Shown: positions 25,835-34,061 of the stretch, one piece after another
How positions within the stretch are numbered: the stretch's first letter is position 1
Layout of the letters: every line of letters begins with the position of its first letter
Origin: JAZDLX01 sp964538455
GTDB taxonomy: Bacteria > Electryoneota > Electryoneia > Electryoneales > Electryoneaceae
DNA length: 64,000 bases
NCBI GenBank assembly: GCA_964538455.1
Contig: CAZIDZ010000007.1
Location: 41,636 to 105,635 of the forward strand
Direction: 5' to 3'
Program-made: the position numbers and the translations under genes
Notes under the pieces: model-generated
Databases searched by the model: none
What the model was told of the DNA's origin: nothing
Seen by the model: the letters and a program-made list of their open reading frames with translations, nothing else

Positions 25835-26554
25835 ATGCAGAGTACGCTATCTCAACGTTTTGCCGAAGTGCAGCGCCGGATCGCGGAAGCGGCCGCAAGA
25901 GCGCATCGCGATCCCGCCGAAATCACCGTGATCGGAGTTACCAAGACCCTTTCTGCCGCGCAGGTTGCGGAGGGGGTCGAGGCCGGATTGACCAGCTTCG
26001 GTGAAAACCGGCTGCAGGGTGTTCCCGAGAAATTGGAGGCGCTGCGGCGGCTGCTGGGCGATGAGCGGGCGAGCCGTTTGACGTGGCATTTCATCGGCCA
26101 CCTGCAGAGCAACAAGGTTCATCCAGTACTTGAGATGTTCTCGTTCATTCACAGTCTGGATCGGGAGAAACTGATCGACCGCGTGGATCGGATTGCCGGC
26201 GAGATGGGCATCGTCGCCCACTGCTTGATCCAGGTAAACGTCAGCGGCGCGGACACCCAGGGTGGTGTCGATCCGGAAGCGCTCGGACAATTGGCCGAGT
26301 ACGCGGCGAACCGCGGTTCTCTACGCGTGCATGGCTTGATGGCGATCGGTCCGAACACCGATGATGCCGGCGAAATCCGGAGAGCGTTCCGCCATGTGCG
26401 CGAGCTTGCGCGTGAGATGGAGGCGCTGCACCTTCCCGGAGTAGGCATGGAGATGCTCTCGCTGGGAATGAGTGCGGATTATGAAATCGCCGTTGAAGAG
26501 GGTGCGACCCACGTGCGGATCGGAACGGCCATATTCGGCCTCCGCAGGACTTGA
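25835..26554 (+). CDS. yggS: YggS-family pyridoxal phosphate homeostasis protein
   Basis: Binds pyridoxal 5'-phosphate and buffers vitamin B6 and amino/keto acid pools; no enzymatic activity is established for the family. 239 residues, a single alanine-racemase-like TIM barrel. The PLP lysine is Lys37 in VIGVTKT; other family landmarks are FGENRLQGVPEKLE, WHFIGHLQSNKV and the phosphate-binding LSLGMSADYEIAVEEGATHV with RIGTAIFG. Followed ten bases later by divIVA, a linkage also common in Gram-positive and other bacteria. Confidence 0.95.
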   Translation: MQSTLSQRFAEVQRRIAEAAARAHRDPAEITVIGVTKTLSAAQVAEGVEAGLTSFGENRLQGVPEKLEALRRLLGDERASRLTWHFIGHLQSNKVHPVLEMFSFIHSLDREKLIDRVDRIAGEMGIVAHCLIQVNVSGADTQGGVDPEALGQLAEYAANRGSLRVHGLMAIGPNTDDAGEIRRAFRHVRELAREMEALHLPGVGMEMLSLGMSADYEIAVEEGATHVRIGTAIFGLRRT

Positions 26555-26563
26555 GAGGAAACC

Positions 26564-27085
26564 ATGAACCTCACACCGTTGGATATCCGAAAGCAGGATT
26601 TCGGCCGTCAGATGCGCGGCTTTGACGTGGAAGAGGTGCGCAGTTTCCTCGATCTCATCGCAGAACAGTTCGAGGCGATCCGTGCGGAACGCGATGAACT
26701 GGCGAAGCGGGCGGAATTCCATGAGGCGAAGCTCAAAGAGTACCAAAAGATGGAGGCGACGCTTCAGGATGCGATGATGAACGCGCAGAAAGCCGGCCGC
26801 AATGCCGAGCAGGAGTCGTCGAAGAGGAGTGAGTTGCTGGAGCAGAACGCCCGGCTTGAGGCGGATCGAATCATTCACGATGCCCGCCGCAAACACCAGA
26901 AGCTGCTCGACGATGTACACCGTCTCGAGGGCCAGCGGCGCTCTTTCATCCTGAAGATGAAGCAGATTCTGCGCGGCCAGGTGGAGCTGCTGGATATTCT
27001 CGAGCAGGAGGCGCTCGAGGACAGCGAGGAGTTGAAGAAGAGCCTCGCAGGTGGTCAATCTCCCCAGGAAAACGCCGAAAAATAG
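26564..27085 (+). CDS. DivIVA-domain protein
   Basis: 173 residues. N-terminal DivIVA membrane-binding segment (LTPLDIRKQDFGRQMRGFD followed by VEEVRSFLDLIAEQ), then a long charged coiled coil (about residues 30-155) and a polar tail. DivIVA/GpsB-type proteins gather at curved membrane and scaffold division or growth proteins; in Gram-negative FCB-like bacteria the role is not established. AGAGG precedes the ATG. The usual downstream partner ileS is not present; a 220-base gap follows instead. Confidence 0.9.
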   Translation: MNLTPLDIRKQDFGRQMRGFDVEEVRSFLDLIAEQFEAIRAERDELAKRAEFHEAKLKEYQKMEATLQDAMMNAQKAGRNAEQESSKRSELLEQNARLEADRIIHDARRKHQKLLDDVHRLEGQRRSFILKMKQILRGQVELLDILEQEALEDSEELKKSLAGGQSPQENAEK

Positions 27086-27305
27086 AGTCTTTATTGTAAG
27101 AATATCAATAGAATGAATCGGGCCTATCGAGAGCATCTCGTCTCGGGACTCGGCGAGTGCTCCGGTGAAGGGGCTGGCAACGAGCGCGGGCCCGGTGAAC
27201 GTTGTACCTTTGACCGCTCTCGTCCGATTGAATAGGCGAACGGAGCGGAGTTGAAACGGAAACAGCAGGGCCAACGTGGCCGCTGGTCGATGCGTTAGGA
27301 GTACC

Positions 27306-27707
27306 ATGGCGAACAAAGACGGCATGCGTCGCTATTCAACGAAGGATCTGCCGCATTTCCGGAAAATCATCGAACAGAAGCGTGAGGCGGTGTTGCGAGA
27401 GATCGGCTACCTCGAGGAGAGTTCCCTGAAAACCCTCGAGGAGTATTCCGGCGATTCCTCGACCTATTCGCTTCACATGGCGGATCAGGGTACGGATGCG
27501 CAGGAGCGGGAAAAGGCATTCCTCTTTGCCTCACGCGAAAATAAATTCCTCGGTCATCTCAATCGCGCGTTGGATCGCATGGAAAACGGCACCTACGGTT
27601 TGTGTGCCGAGTGCGGTTTGCCGATTCAGTACAAACGACTGGAGGTTGTGCCTCACGCTACGCTTTGCATCGAATGCAAGAAGAAGCAGGAAGAGGAGCG
27701 GCGTTGA
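27306..27707 (+). CDS. DksA/TraR-type zinc-finger transcription factor
   Basis: 133 residues. N-terminal coiled-coil hairpin (about 10-75) with acidic tip region HMADQGTDAQEREKAF, then a four-cysteine zinc finger CAEC...CIEC around GLPIQYKRLEVVPHATL. DksA-like proteins enter the RNA polymerase secondary channel and modulate initiation, often with ppGpp. The start has AGGAG five bases upstream. In many bacteria of this type such a gene sits immediately before lspA, as here. Confidence 0.92.
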   Translation: MANKDGMRRYSTKDLPHFRKIIEQKREAVLREIGYLEESSLKTLEEYSGDSSTYSLHMADQGTDAQEREKAFLFASRENKFLGHLNRALDRMENGTYGLCAECGLPIQYKRLEVVPHATLCIECKKKQEEERR

Positions 27708-27852
27708 TTTCCGGTCCGCGGCGGAGGTCGTAAGCAGATCCATCCCCGCTCGCTTGATTCCGCCGGCGGGAAGAATCTCTCGCCAATCCGCCGATTCACT
27801 CGCGCCCCTGAAGCGGTGTTGTCCAGTTGAATAGCCAGCCACCCGCCTGTCC

Positions 27853-28482
27853 ATGACCCGGAGATTAAGCGTGACTCGTACCGTTCGACATTACCTGCCT
27901 TTGACACTCACACTTCTGGTGATCTTTCTCGATCGATTGACCAAGGTGATCGTGTCGCACACGATGCAGCTTCACGAGTCGATTCCCTTCCTCGGGGATA
28001 CAATTCGCTGGACGTACATCCGGAACGACAGCATGGCGCTGGGCATCAGCCTCATCCACTCGCGCACGCTCGGAGTGCTTTCGCTGATCGCGGTTGTCAT
28101 CGTGGCCTGGATTTTCGTCCGCATGAAAGACCAATCGGGGGGGATCCGCTGGATCCTGGCCGCCATCCTCGGCGGTGCCGTCGGGAATACCTACGACCGT
28201 CTGTTGAACGGCTACGTCATCGACTTCATCGACGTTGACCTTCCGAATTTCATCATGGACCGGTTCGCGGTGTTCAACGTCGCCGATTCGGCCGTTTCCG
28301 TCGGTGTCACCATCCTGATCTTGGTCCTCTTCTTCCAGAAGCAACCTGGCGGACTTCCGCAGCCCGGCGACCTGGAGATGCGGATCGAGAGCGAACCGCC
28401 TCCGGCCGCCGCTGAGCCCGCTCCGGATGTGAACCCTGAGGCCGGGCGAGCGAACGAGACCAGCAACCCGGAGCAGGCATGA
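27853..28482 (+). CDS. lspA: Lipoprotein signal peptidase LspA (signal peptidase II)
   Basis: Cuts the signal peptide off diacylglyceryl-modified prolipoproteins in the inner membrane. 209 residues with four membrane helices. Catalytic Asp regions are GNTYDRLLNGYVIDFID and FNVADSAV. The motif usually written RNxGxAFG appears as RNDSMALG, a variant. After the last helix a roughly 45-residue Pro/Ala/Glu-rich cytoplasmic tail makes it longer than the usual 160. The window encodes at least two lipoproteins for it to process. Its stop overlaps the next ATG (ATGA). Confidence 0.92.
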   Translation: MTRRLSVTRTVRHYLPLTLTLLVIFLDRLTKVIVSHTMQLHESIPFLGDTIRWTYIRNDSMALGISLIHSRTLGVLSLIAVVIVAWIFVRMKDQSGGIRWILAAILGGAVGNTYDRLLNGYVIDFIDVDLPNFIMDRFAVFNVADSAVSVGVTILILVLFFQKQPGGLPQPGDLEMRIESEPPPAAAEPAPDVNPEAGRANETSNPEQA

Positions 28483-29249
28483 AGCGGCTGACTTGTGCAT
28501 TCGTTCTCCTGTTCGCAGTCGTCGCCGCGTCGTCCGCGCAAACCTTCCCTAAACCGCAGGGTTTTGTCAACGATTATGCCGGAATTCTCTCCTCCGGCGA
28601 CCGCCTTCGGCTCGAGTCGTTGGGGCGGGAAATCCAGCAGAAAGCGAAGATCGAGTTTGCCTTTGTCACCATGGATACGATTCCCGAGGGCGAGGACATT
28701 TCGCTCTACACGGTGGAACTGGGGCATGCTTGGGGCGTCGGCAAAAAGGGGACCGACCGCGGAGCCGTCCTGCTCTACAAAACGGGAGCCAGCGACAGGA
28801 GCGGGCGGCAGGTGTACCTCGCGACGGGGTACGGTTTGGAAGGCGATGTCCCAGATGGTGTCGCGGGACGGATTCTCGATCAGGTGACGATCCCCTACCT
28901 GCGTGAAGGCCGGGTGCTGGAGGCGTTCGCTGCGACTGCGGTCGCCGTGGTCCAGCGCGTCGAACCGAACGTCAGGCTCACCGGGGAGATGCCTCGCCAG
29001 GTGCAGTGGCAGGGCAGGGAGCAGAGGATGAACCCGCTCGGGATCATCTTCATGGTTGTCCTGGTTGCCGTTCTCATGTCCTTCCGCACCGGACGGGCGA
29101 TCCTCTTTGGCATATTGCTCAGTTCGATGTTCGGCCGCCGGGGAGGCGGCTGGGGGGGCGGTGGTTTCGGCGGTGGCGGATTTGGAGGCGGATTCGGTGG
29201 ATTCGGCGGCGGTGGATTTGGTGGTGGCGGCGCGGGCCGCTCCTTCTAA
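28479..29249 (+). CDS. TPM-domain (YgcG-family) membrane protein
   Basis: 256 residues. Signal peptide (MKRLTCAFVLLFAVVAASSA), then the TPM domain (about 25-165) with GFVNDYAGILSSGDRLRLESL and the conserved TDRGAVLLY and ATGYGLEG segments. Two short hydrophobic helices follow (about 188-220), and the protein ends in a glycine-rich tail of about 35 residues (repeats of GGGGFGGGGF type ending RSF). TPM proteins are periplasmic and repeatedly found beside LemA proteins; their role is unclear, with photosystem repair and envelope quality control proposed. Here LemA is two genes downstream. Confidence 0.9.
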   Translation: MKRLTCAFVLLFAVVAASSAQTFPKPQGFVNDYAGILSSGDRLRLESLGREIQQKAKIEFAFVTMDTIPEGEDISLYTVELGHAWGVGKKGTDRGAVLLYKTGASDRSGRQVYLATGYGLEGDVPDGVAGRILDQVTIPYLREGRVLEAFAATAVAVVQRVEPNVRLTGEMPRQVQWQGREQRMNPLGIIFMVVLVAVLMSFRTGRAILFGILLSSMFGRRGGGWGGGGFGGGGFGGGFGGFGGGGFGGGGAGRSF

Positions 29250-29262
29250 AGCGGAGTCAGTG

Positions 29263-29985
29263 ATGGACGATAGAATCAAGAACGCGGTCGAGTCGAACGT
29301 CGAACTCTGGAAACGGGTGTGGGGCGAGGCGTTGCAGTCTGCCTACCTGTATGGCTCCGCCGTTCGTGGCGGCTGGTCGCCTAAGACGAGCGACATCAAC
29401 CTGCTGCTGCTCGTCGAGAGCGGTGACTACAGCAAATGGCCGGACGCGGCGGATGTCGTCAAGCGAAAGCTGAAAAAGGGCTTCGCCGTGCCCCTGGTGT
29501 TGAGCGAGAATTACGTGCGCTCTTCACTGGACGTCTATCCGATGGAATTTCTCGACATCAAGCTCTTCCACGAGTGTCTGCTCGGCGACGATCTCTTTGA
29601 GCAATTGAATATCCGTCCGGAGGATCTGCGGCTCCAGGCGGAGCGCGAGATCAAGGGCAAGTGGGTCCATTTTCGGCAGGCGGCCCTCGAGCGCGGAGCC
29701 AGCACGGCGGCGATACGCGAGTTGCTCGCAGCCAGTTCCTCCGCTTGGGCTTCCGTTTTCCAGGCGCTGCTGGCGATCGATGGCCGTGAGGTCCCGGCGG
29801 ACCGCACGGAGGTCATCCGTCAGGGCGCGGTGTTGGCGAACGTTGATCCGGACGTCTTTCTGAAGGTGCACGCGGTCCGTCATCAGCGCAGCTCCCTGAA
29901 CCGGTTCGCCGCGTGGAAACTGCTGACCGATACGCTCAAGCAGCTTGACGAACTGGCTCGGTTCGTCGATCAGTGGCAGTCCTGA
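29263..29985 (+). CDS. MNT-type nucleotidyltransferase-domain protein
   Basis: 240 residues. The first part has the minimal nucleotidyltransferase signature YLYGSAVRGGW...SDINLLLLV (GS and the D-x-N strand), about residues 25-50; the usual second metal carboxylate is replaced by Asn (DIN), so activity is uncertain. The remainder is helical (FRQAALERGASTAAIRELL; HAVRHQRSSLNRFAAW), HEPN-like in size and charge but without a clear RxxxxH motif. Lies between the TPM and LemA genes, 13 bases after the former. Function unknown; a nucleotide-binding or NMP-transfer regulator is possible. Confidence 0.75.
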   Translation: MDDRIKNAVESNVELWKRVWGEALQSAYLYGSAVRGGWSPKTSDINLLLLVESGDYSKWPDAADVVKRKLKKGFAVPLVLSENYVRSSLDVYPMEFLDIKLFHECLLGDDLFEQLNIRPEDLRLQAEREIKGKWVHFRQAALERGASTAAIRELLAASSSAWASVFQALLAIDGREVPADRTEVIRQGAVLANVDPDVFLKVHAVRHQRSSLNRFAAWKLLTDTLKQLDELARFVDQWQS

Positions 29986-30059
29986 GCAGGTCGGCGAGGA
30001 GTACATTGACATCACCATCCGTCCGCGGGGGGCGGACGTTTGCGCACAAGGAGGAATAC

Positions 30060-30635
30060 GTGAAACGTGGAACGGTCATCATTCTGATTGTTGTTGCGGT
30101 ACTTGTGATCCTGGGCTTCTCGGTCTATTCCTTTGTCCGCGGGACCTACAACTCGCTGGTCAACATGGAGGAGACGGTCAGCGGTTCCTGGGCCGAAGTG
30201 GAGAACAACCTGCAGCGCCGCTATGACCTGATTCCGAACCTGGTGAACACAGTGAAGGGCTACGCCAAGCAGGAGCAGCAGGTGCTGCTGGGCGTCACCG
30301 AAGCCCGGGCCAAAGTGGGCGGCGCGACCAGCCAGGGGCAGCGGATGGACGCGGAAAACCAGTTGTCCGGTGCCCTCTCCAGGCTGCTGCTCGTCGTGGA
30401 GAATTACCCGCAGCTGAAATCCGACGCCAACTTCCGCCAGCTTCAGGACGAGCTCGCCGGTACGGAAAACCGCCTCGCTGTTGCACGGAAACGCTACAAC
30501 GATTCGGTGAGGAATTACAACGTGATGCTGCGGAGCTTCCCGCAGAACATCATCGCGGGCATGTTCGGGTTCACCAAGAAGGAGTTCTTCCAGGCTCCCC
30601 AGGCGTCCCAGGAAGCCCCCGAGGTGCAGTTCTGA
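30060..30635 (+). CDS. lemA: LemA-family protein
   Basis: 191 residues from a GTG with AAGGAGG directly upstream. One N-terminal membrane helix (VIILIVVAVLVILGFSVYSF), then the periplasmic four-helix LemA domain with YNSLVNMEETVSGSWAEVE, LQRRYDLIPNLVNTVKGYA and the C-terminal RNYNVMLRSFPQNIIAGMF, all family hallmarks. The biochemical role of LemA is not settled; it commonly travels with TPM proteins, as here. The stop shares bases with the next start (TGATG). Confidence 0.95.
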   Translation: MKRGTVIILIVVAVLVILGFSVYSFVRGTYNSLVNMEETVSGSWAEVENNLQRRYDLIPNLVNTVKGYAKQEQQVLLGVTEARAKVGGATSQGQRMDAENQLSGALSRLLLVVENYPQLKSDANFRQLQDELAGTENRLAVARKRYNDSVRNYNVMLRSFPQNIIAGMFGFTKKEFFQAPQASQEAPEVQF

Positions 30636-31423
30636 TGACCGCCGCCCCGGGACGATCCGGGGTCGTCGCGCTGTTAACGGATTTCGGCGTGCAGGACGAT
30701 TTCGTCGGCCTGCTGCATGCCGTGATTCTTTCCGTGAATCCTGCTCTGCGGATCGTCGACCTATGCCACCATGTGCCTCCCGGGAATGTCCGAGCGGGGG
30801 CGTTTCTGCTCTGGCACGATTTTCAGCTGCTGCCCGCGGGATCGGTCGTCGCTGCCGTGGTCGATCCGGGGGTGGGCTCCGACAGGGCGTTGCTCGCGGC
30901 CGACGTGGAAAATCGACTGCTCGTCGCGCCGGACAATGGGTTGATCGCGCCGCTTCTGGAGGGAAAGAAACCCGTTCGCGTCCATCGCCTGGAAAACAGG
31001 GAGTGGAGCAGGCCCCGGCCCTCGACGACCTTCCACGGTCGGGACTGGATCGCTCCCGCCGCGGCTCAGTTGGCGTCCGGAGCGGCGTTGTCGCAGGCGG
31101 GCCCTGCCGTGGATCGGTGGGAGACAGTGGCCATTGCTCCTCTGGAACGGGAGGGTGGCGTTGTCGGTGAAGTGTTGTGGGTGGACAGGTTCGGAAATCT
31201 CGTCACCAACCTGTCCGCAGCCGATGCCGAGCGGAGAGCATTGGAAATCGGCGGAACCCCCCTCCGCCGAGTGGCCACGTTCGTCGAGGCGGACGAAGGC
31301 GAGACGGTGTGGTTGATCGGCAGCAGGGGAACGGTTGAAATTGTATGCAACGGAGCATCGGCGTCCAGGGCGCTCGGCCTTGGCCTGGGTGCACACATTC
31401 GGCTTGTTGCAGGGGCAACCTGA
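30635..31423 (+). CDS. SAM hydroxide adenosyltransferase (DUF62, S-adenosylmethionine hydrolase family)
   Basis: 262 residues. Family that splits S-adenosylmethionine to adenosine and methionine with water, related to the SAM fluorinase/chlorinases. The Asp-Arg-His triad is visible: DPGVGSDR gives Asp and Arg seven residues apart, and FHGRD gives His. The N-terminal LLTDFGVQDDFVGLLHAVI and C-terminal VDRFGNLVTNL are also diagnostic. The halogenase-specific insertion is not apparent. Cellular purpose is unknown. It is translated from the end of lemA, so probably one operon. Confidence 0.93.
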   Translation: MTAAPGRSGVVALLTDFGVQDDFVGLLHAVILSVNPALRIVDLCHHVPPGNVRAGAFLLWHDFQLLPAGSVVAAVVDPGVGSDRALLAADVENRLLVAPDNGLIAPLLEGKKPVRVHRLENREWSRPRPSTTFHGRDWIAPAAAQLASGAALSQAGPAVDRWETVAIAPLEREGGVVGEVLWVDRFGNLVTNLSAADAERRALEIGGTPLRRVATFVEADEGETVWLIGSRGTVEIVCNGASASRALGLGLGAHIRLVAGAT

Positions 31424-31486
31424 ACAGGCGCGAAAACCGGACATGAAGACCAGCCCTGAAGCGCGCTTCGGGGAAGGGAGACTGCA

Positions 31487-32890
31487 ATGAGTGATCGGAT
31501 ACGTCTGGATGTTACCCGGATGTTCGAGGACGCGGTGGGTGAGGAATGCGGGGTCGGCGTCGAGGACCTCGACCAGCATTGGGCGAAGGTTGAAGCCGCA
31601 TTGCAGGGTCTTGAAGCCCGCCGCAAGGCGGGGGAACTGCCGTTCTACGACCTGCCGCAGGAGAAGGATACCGTCAAGCGAATCCAGGAGTATGCGGAGA
31701 AGAACCGGACGAAATTCCGCAACGTGGTTGTGCTCGGAATCGGCGGCAGTGCGCTGGGAATAATCGCCCTGCGGGACGCGCTCAAGCCTCTGCACTGGAA
31801 CGAACGTTCCGATGAAGACCGTGACGCTCCCCGCTTGTTCGTCCCTGACAACCCGGATCCCGAATATCTCGGCGCGGTGATGGATGTGTGCGATCCTGCC
31901 GAAACGTTGTACAATGTGATTACCAAATCCGGGAGCACCGCGGAGACGATCGCGGCGTTCGGCGCTATCCTCGGTCCGGTGAAAAAGGCGCTGGGGAAAG
32001 AGTACCGCGACCACCTCGTGTTTACCACCGATCCCGCCAAGGGCGCGCTCCGCCAGATCGCCCGCGAGGAGGGCATCTCAACCTTCTCGATCCCGTCGGG
32101 CGTCGGGGGCAGGTTCAGCGTGATGACCTCCGTCGGGCTGCTGCCCGCCGCGCTGCTCGGCATCGACCTGGATGAATTGCTCCGCGGCGCCAACGAACAG
32201 CGCGAAAAGGTGTTCAACCGGGAGTTCGATAAAAATCCCGGCGCAGCGTTCGCGCTCCTTCAGTATCTCTCGCACACTCAGCGAGGACAGAATATCCACG
32301 TGATGATGCCCTACTCGAACGCCCTGTTCCGCACCGCCGACTGGTTCCGGCAGCTCTGGGCCGAATCCCTCGGAAAGAAGAACAACCTGAAGGGGGAAAC
32401 GGTGAACCAGGGGCCGACCCCGGTGGCTGCGCTCGGGTCCACCGACCAGCACAGCCAGGTGCAGCTCTACGTCGAGGGGCCGAACGACAAGACGTTCACC
32501 TTCGTTATTCCGCAGAGCTACCGCAGGACGGTGAAGGTGGGCAAACACTACCCGGACATCGAGACGGTCGATTATCTGTCGGGCGAGGATATTGGCAGCC
32601 TGCTGCGTGCGGAGGGTGAGGCCACACAACGCGCATTGACCGCGGCTCACCGTCCGAACATGGCCTTTCTGCTCGACGAGATTGCCCCGGATACCGTCGG
32701 TGGATTGATGTACCTGCTCGAAGCGGGCACGTTGGTCGCCGGCTCCCTCTACGAGGTGAATCCGCTCGACCAGCCCGGGGTCGAGGCCGGCAAGGAGGCG
32801 ACGTACGCACTGATGGGACGCACGGGATACGAGGACATCGCGGCAGACATCGAGCGTGAACGAAAGCGACCATCTCGCATCGTTTCGTGA
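31487..32890 (+). CDS. pgi: Glucose-6-phosphate isomerase
   Basis: Interconverts glucose-6-phosphate and fructose-6-phosphate in glycolysis/gluconeogenesis. 467 residues, the shorter bacterial form. Motifs: VVLGIGGSALGIIALRDAL, TKSGSTAETIAAFGAI (sugar-phosphate binding SGST), a catalytic Glu region in FRQLWAESLGKK, and GSTDQHSQVQLYVEGPNDK containing the catalytic His. The start has GAAGGGAGA shortly upstream, 63 bases after the previous stop. Confidence 0.96.
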   Translation: MSDRIRLDVTRMFEDAVGEECGVGVEDLDQHWAKVEAALQGLEARRKAGELPFYDLPQEKDTVKRIQEYAEKNRTKFRNVVVLGIGGSALGIIALRDALKPLHWNERSDEDRDAPRLFVPDNPDPEYLGAVMDVCDPAETLYNVITKSGSTAETIAAFGAILGPVKKALGKEYRDHLVFTTDPAKGALRQIAREEGISTFSIPSGVGGRFSVMTSVGLLPAALLGIDLDELLRGANEQREKVFNREFDKNPGAAFALLQYLSHTQRGQNIHVMMPYSNALFRTADWFRQLWAESLGKKNNLKGETVNQGPTPVAALGSTDQHSQVQLYVEGPNDKTFTFVIPQSYRRTVKVGKHYPDIETVDYLSGEDIGSLLRAEGEATQRALTAAHRPNMAFLLDEIAPDTVGGLMYLLEAGTLVAGSLYEVNPLDQPGVEAGKEATYALMGRTGYEDIAADIERERKRPSRIVS

Positions 32891-32905
32891 GGGTGAAAGG
32901 ATCGT

Positions 32906-33943
32906 ATGGCCCGGCAAGAGTCATGGCCAGCCGGAACGGAGATCGCGCACCAGGGCGAAATGTGTCATCGAGCCCTGGTGATCCAGACCGGTAGCATACG
33001 GCTGTCTCGCCAGGTGGGCGCTCTTCAGGTTCCCATCGCACTGCTCGGGCCGGGGGATATCCTCGCTGCCGAGTGTCTGTTTGATGATCCGCCGTTGAAT
33101 TACAGCGCGCAGGTAGTCATTGAGGCCACCGGGCTTTCCGTCACTCCGGAGGAATACCAGCAGGCTGTTGAGCAGGGGACCGAATGGCTGCAGCGGGTGA
33201 TCAGGGGTGGAATGAGCCGTGAACGCGTCGCGGAGCGCCCCGTGCGGTCGAGCGTCTCGACGCTCTACGGTATCGGAATCCTGCTCTATACCTTCCTCAG
33301 GGTGCGCTCGGACGCCGAGACGCCGATCCCTCAGCTCGCGCTGGCTCCGCTGCTCGATGAATTGATCAATACCCTGCCGCTTTCACGGGAGTTCACCTAT
33401 CCCGTGCTCAGCGGGCTTTCGCACGTTGGCTTGATCGACCTGCGCCTCGCGGATCCCTATTCGCAATCCATTGAAGTCCCCGATGAAAACCTGTTGCTGG
33501 GCTTTCTTCACTTTCTCCAGCGTGCCTCCGACATGAACACCGGTATCCTTTCGGGAGTCGGCATTCAAACTCCCCTCAAGCTGCCCGATCCCGCCTCCGA
33601 TCTGCTCGACTGGTTCCTCACCGCGCCGGACTATTCCGAACGGCTCTTCAATCCCAGCCGCGCCCTCGTGCACCTCCAGATCGACACGATTCGTGCTAAA
33701 ATCGACGAGGAACGTGAGCAGCCTTTCGATCTCGACGGCGCACTGACGGCGCTCGAGCAATTGCAGGTGGTCAAACGGATGAAGGACGGGGACAAGATGT
33801 CGCTGTTTCTGGATTTGAGAGCGCTGCTCCGTCTCAATATCCTCCGCGACCCCGAGGCCAATTACATCGACATCATCGAGTACCTGCTCGAACTGATGTA
33901 CGAAAGCCGCTTCACCCAGCCCCATTCATCATCGTTCCGCTGA
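32906..33943 (+). CDS. Cyclic-nucleotide-binding-domain protein with unrecognised helical C-terminus
   Basis: 345 residues. The N-terminal 110 or so follow the CRP/cNMP beta-roll (AGTEIAHQGEMCHRALVIQTG at the start; VPIALLGPGDILAAECLFDD as the glycine-rich turn and phosphate-binding cassette region). The cassette lacks the standard R-S/T-A pair, so it may not bind cAMP. Residues from about 110 are helical, with segments LALAPLLDELINTLP, LLLGFLHFLQRA and FDLDGALTALEQLQVVKRM; no helix-turn-helix or enzymatic domain is recognisable, so it is not an ordinary CRP regulator. It follows pgi by 15 bases. Confidence 0.78.
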   Translation: MARQESWPAGTEIAHQGEMCHRALVIQTGSIRLSRQVGALQVPIALLGPGDILAAECLFDDPPLNYSAQVVIEATGLSVTPEEYQQAVEQGTEWLQRVIRGGMSRERVAERPVRSSVSTLYGIGILLYTFLRVRSDAETPIPQLALAPLLDELINTLPLSREFTYPVLSGLSHVGLIDLRLADPYSQSIEVPDENLLLGFLHFLQRASDMNTGILSGVGIQTPLKLPDPASDLLDWFLTAPDYSERLFNPSRALVHLQIDTIRAKIDEEREQPFDLDGALTALEQLQVVKRMKDGDKMSLFLDLRALLRLNILRDPEANYIDIIEYLLELMYESRFTQPHSSSFR

Positions 33944-33980
33944 CCGCGCCCCGCTTCGCTCAAACGGCTGTTTGGATTCA

Positions 33981-34009
33981 TTGCAGGCCATTCGACGGGG
34001 GCGTATATT
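33981..34009 (+). promoter_or_regulatory. Promoter of purF
   Basis: TTGCAG (33981-33986), 17 bases, TATATT (34004-34009). The purF ATG is 52 bases after the -10 box, leaving a short leader in which CGGA/TCCG (34049-34060) can pair over the ribosome-binding sequence. No purine riboswitch is recognisable. Confidence 0.6.
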
Positions 34010-34061
34010 CCGCTTCCCCGCGGCGGGAGTGGATGGTCGGCAGGTATACGGAGTGCTCCGC

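Noticed and set aside
27113..27235. A 40-codon frame (starting MNRAYREHLVSG) between divIVA and dksA
   Set aside because: No ribosome-binding site and no recognisable family; likely chance.
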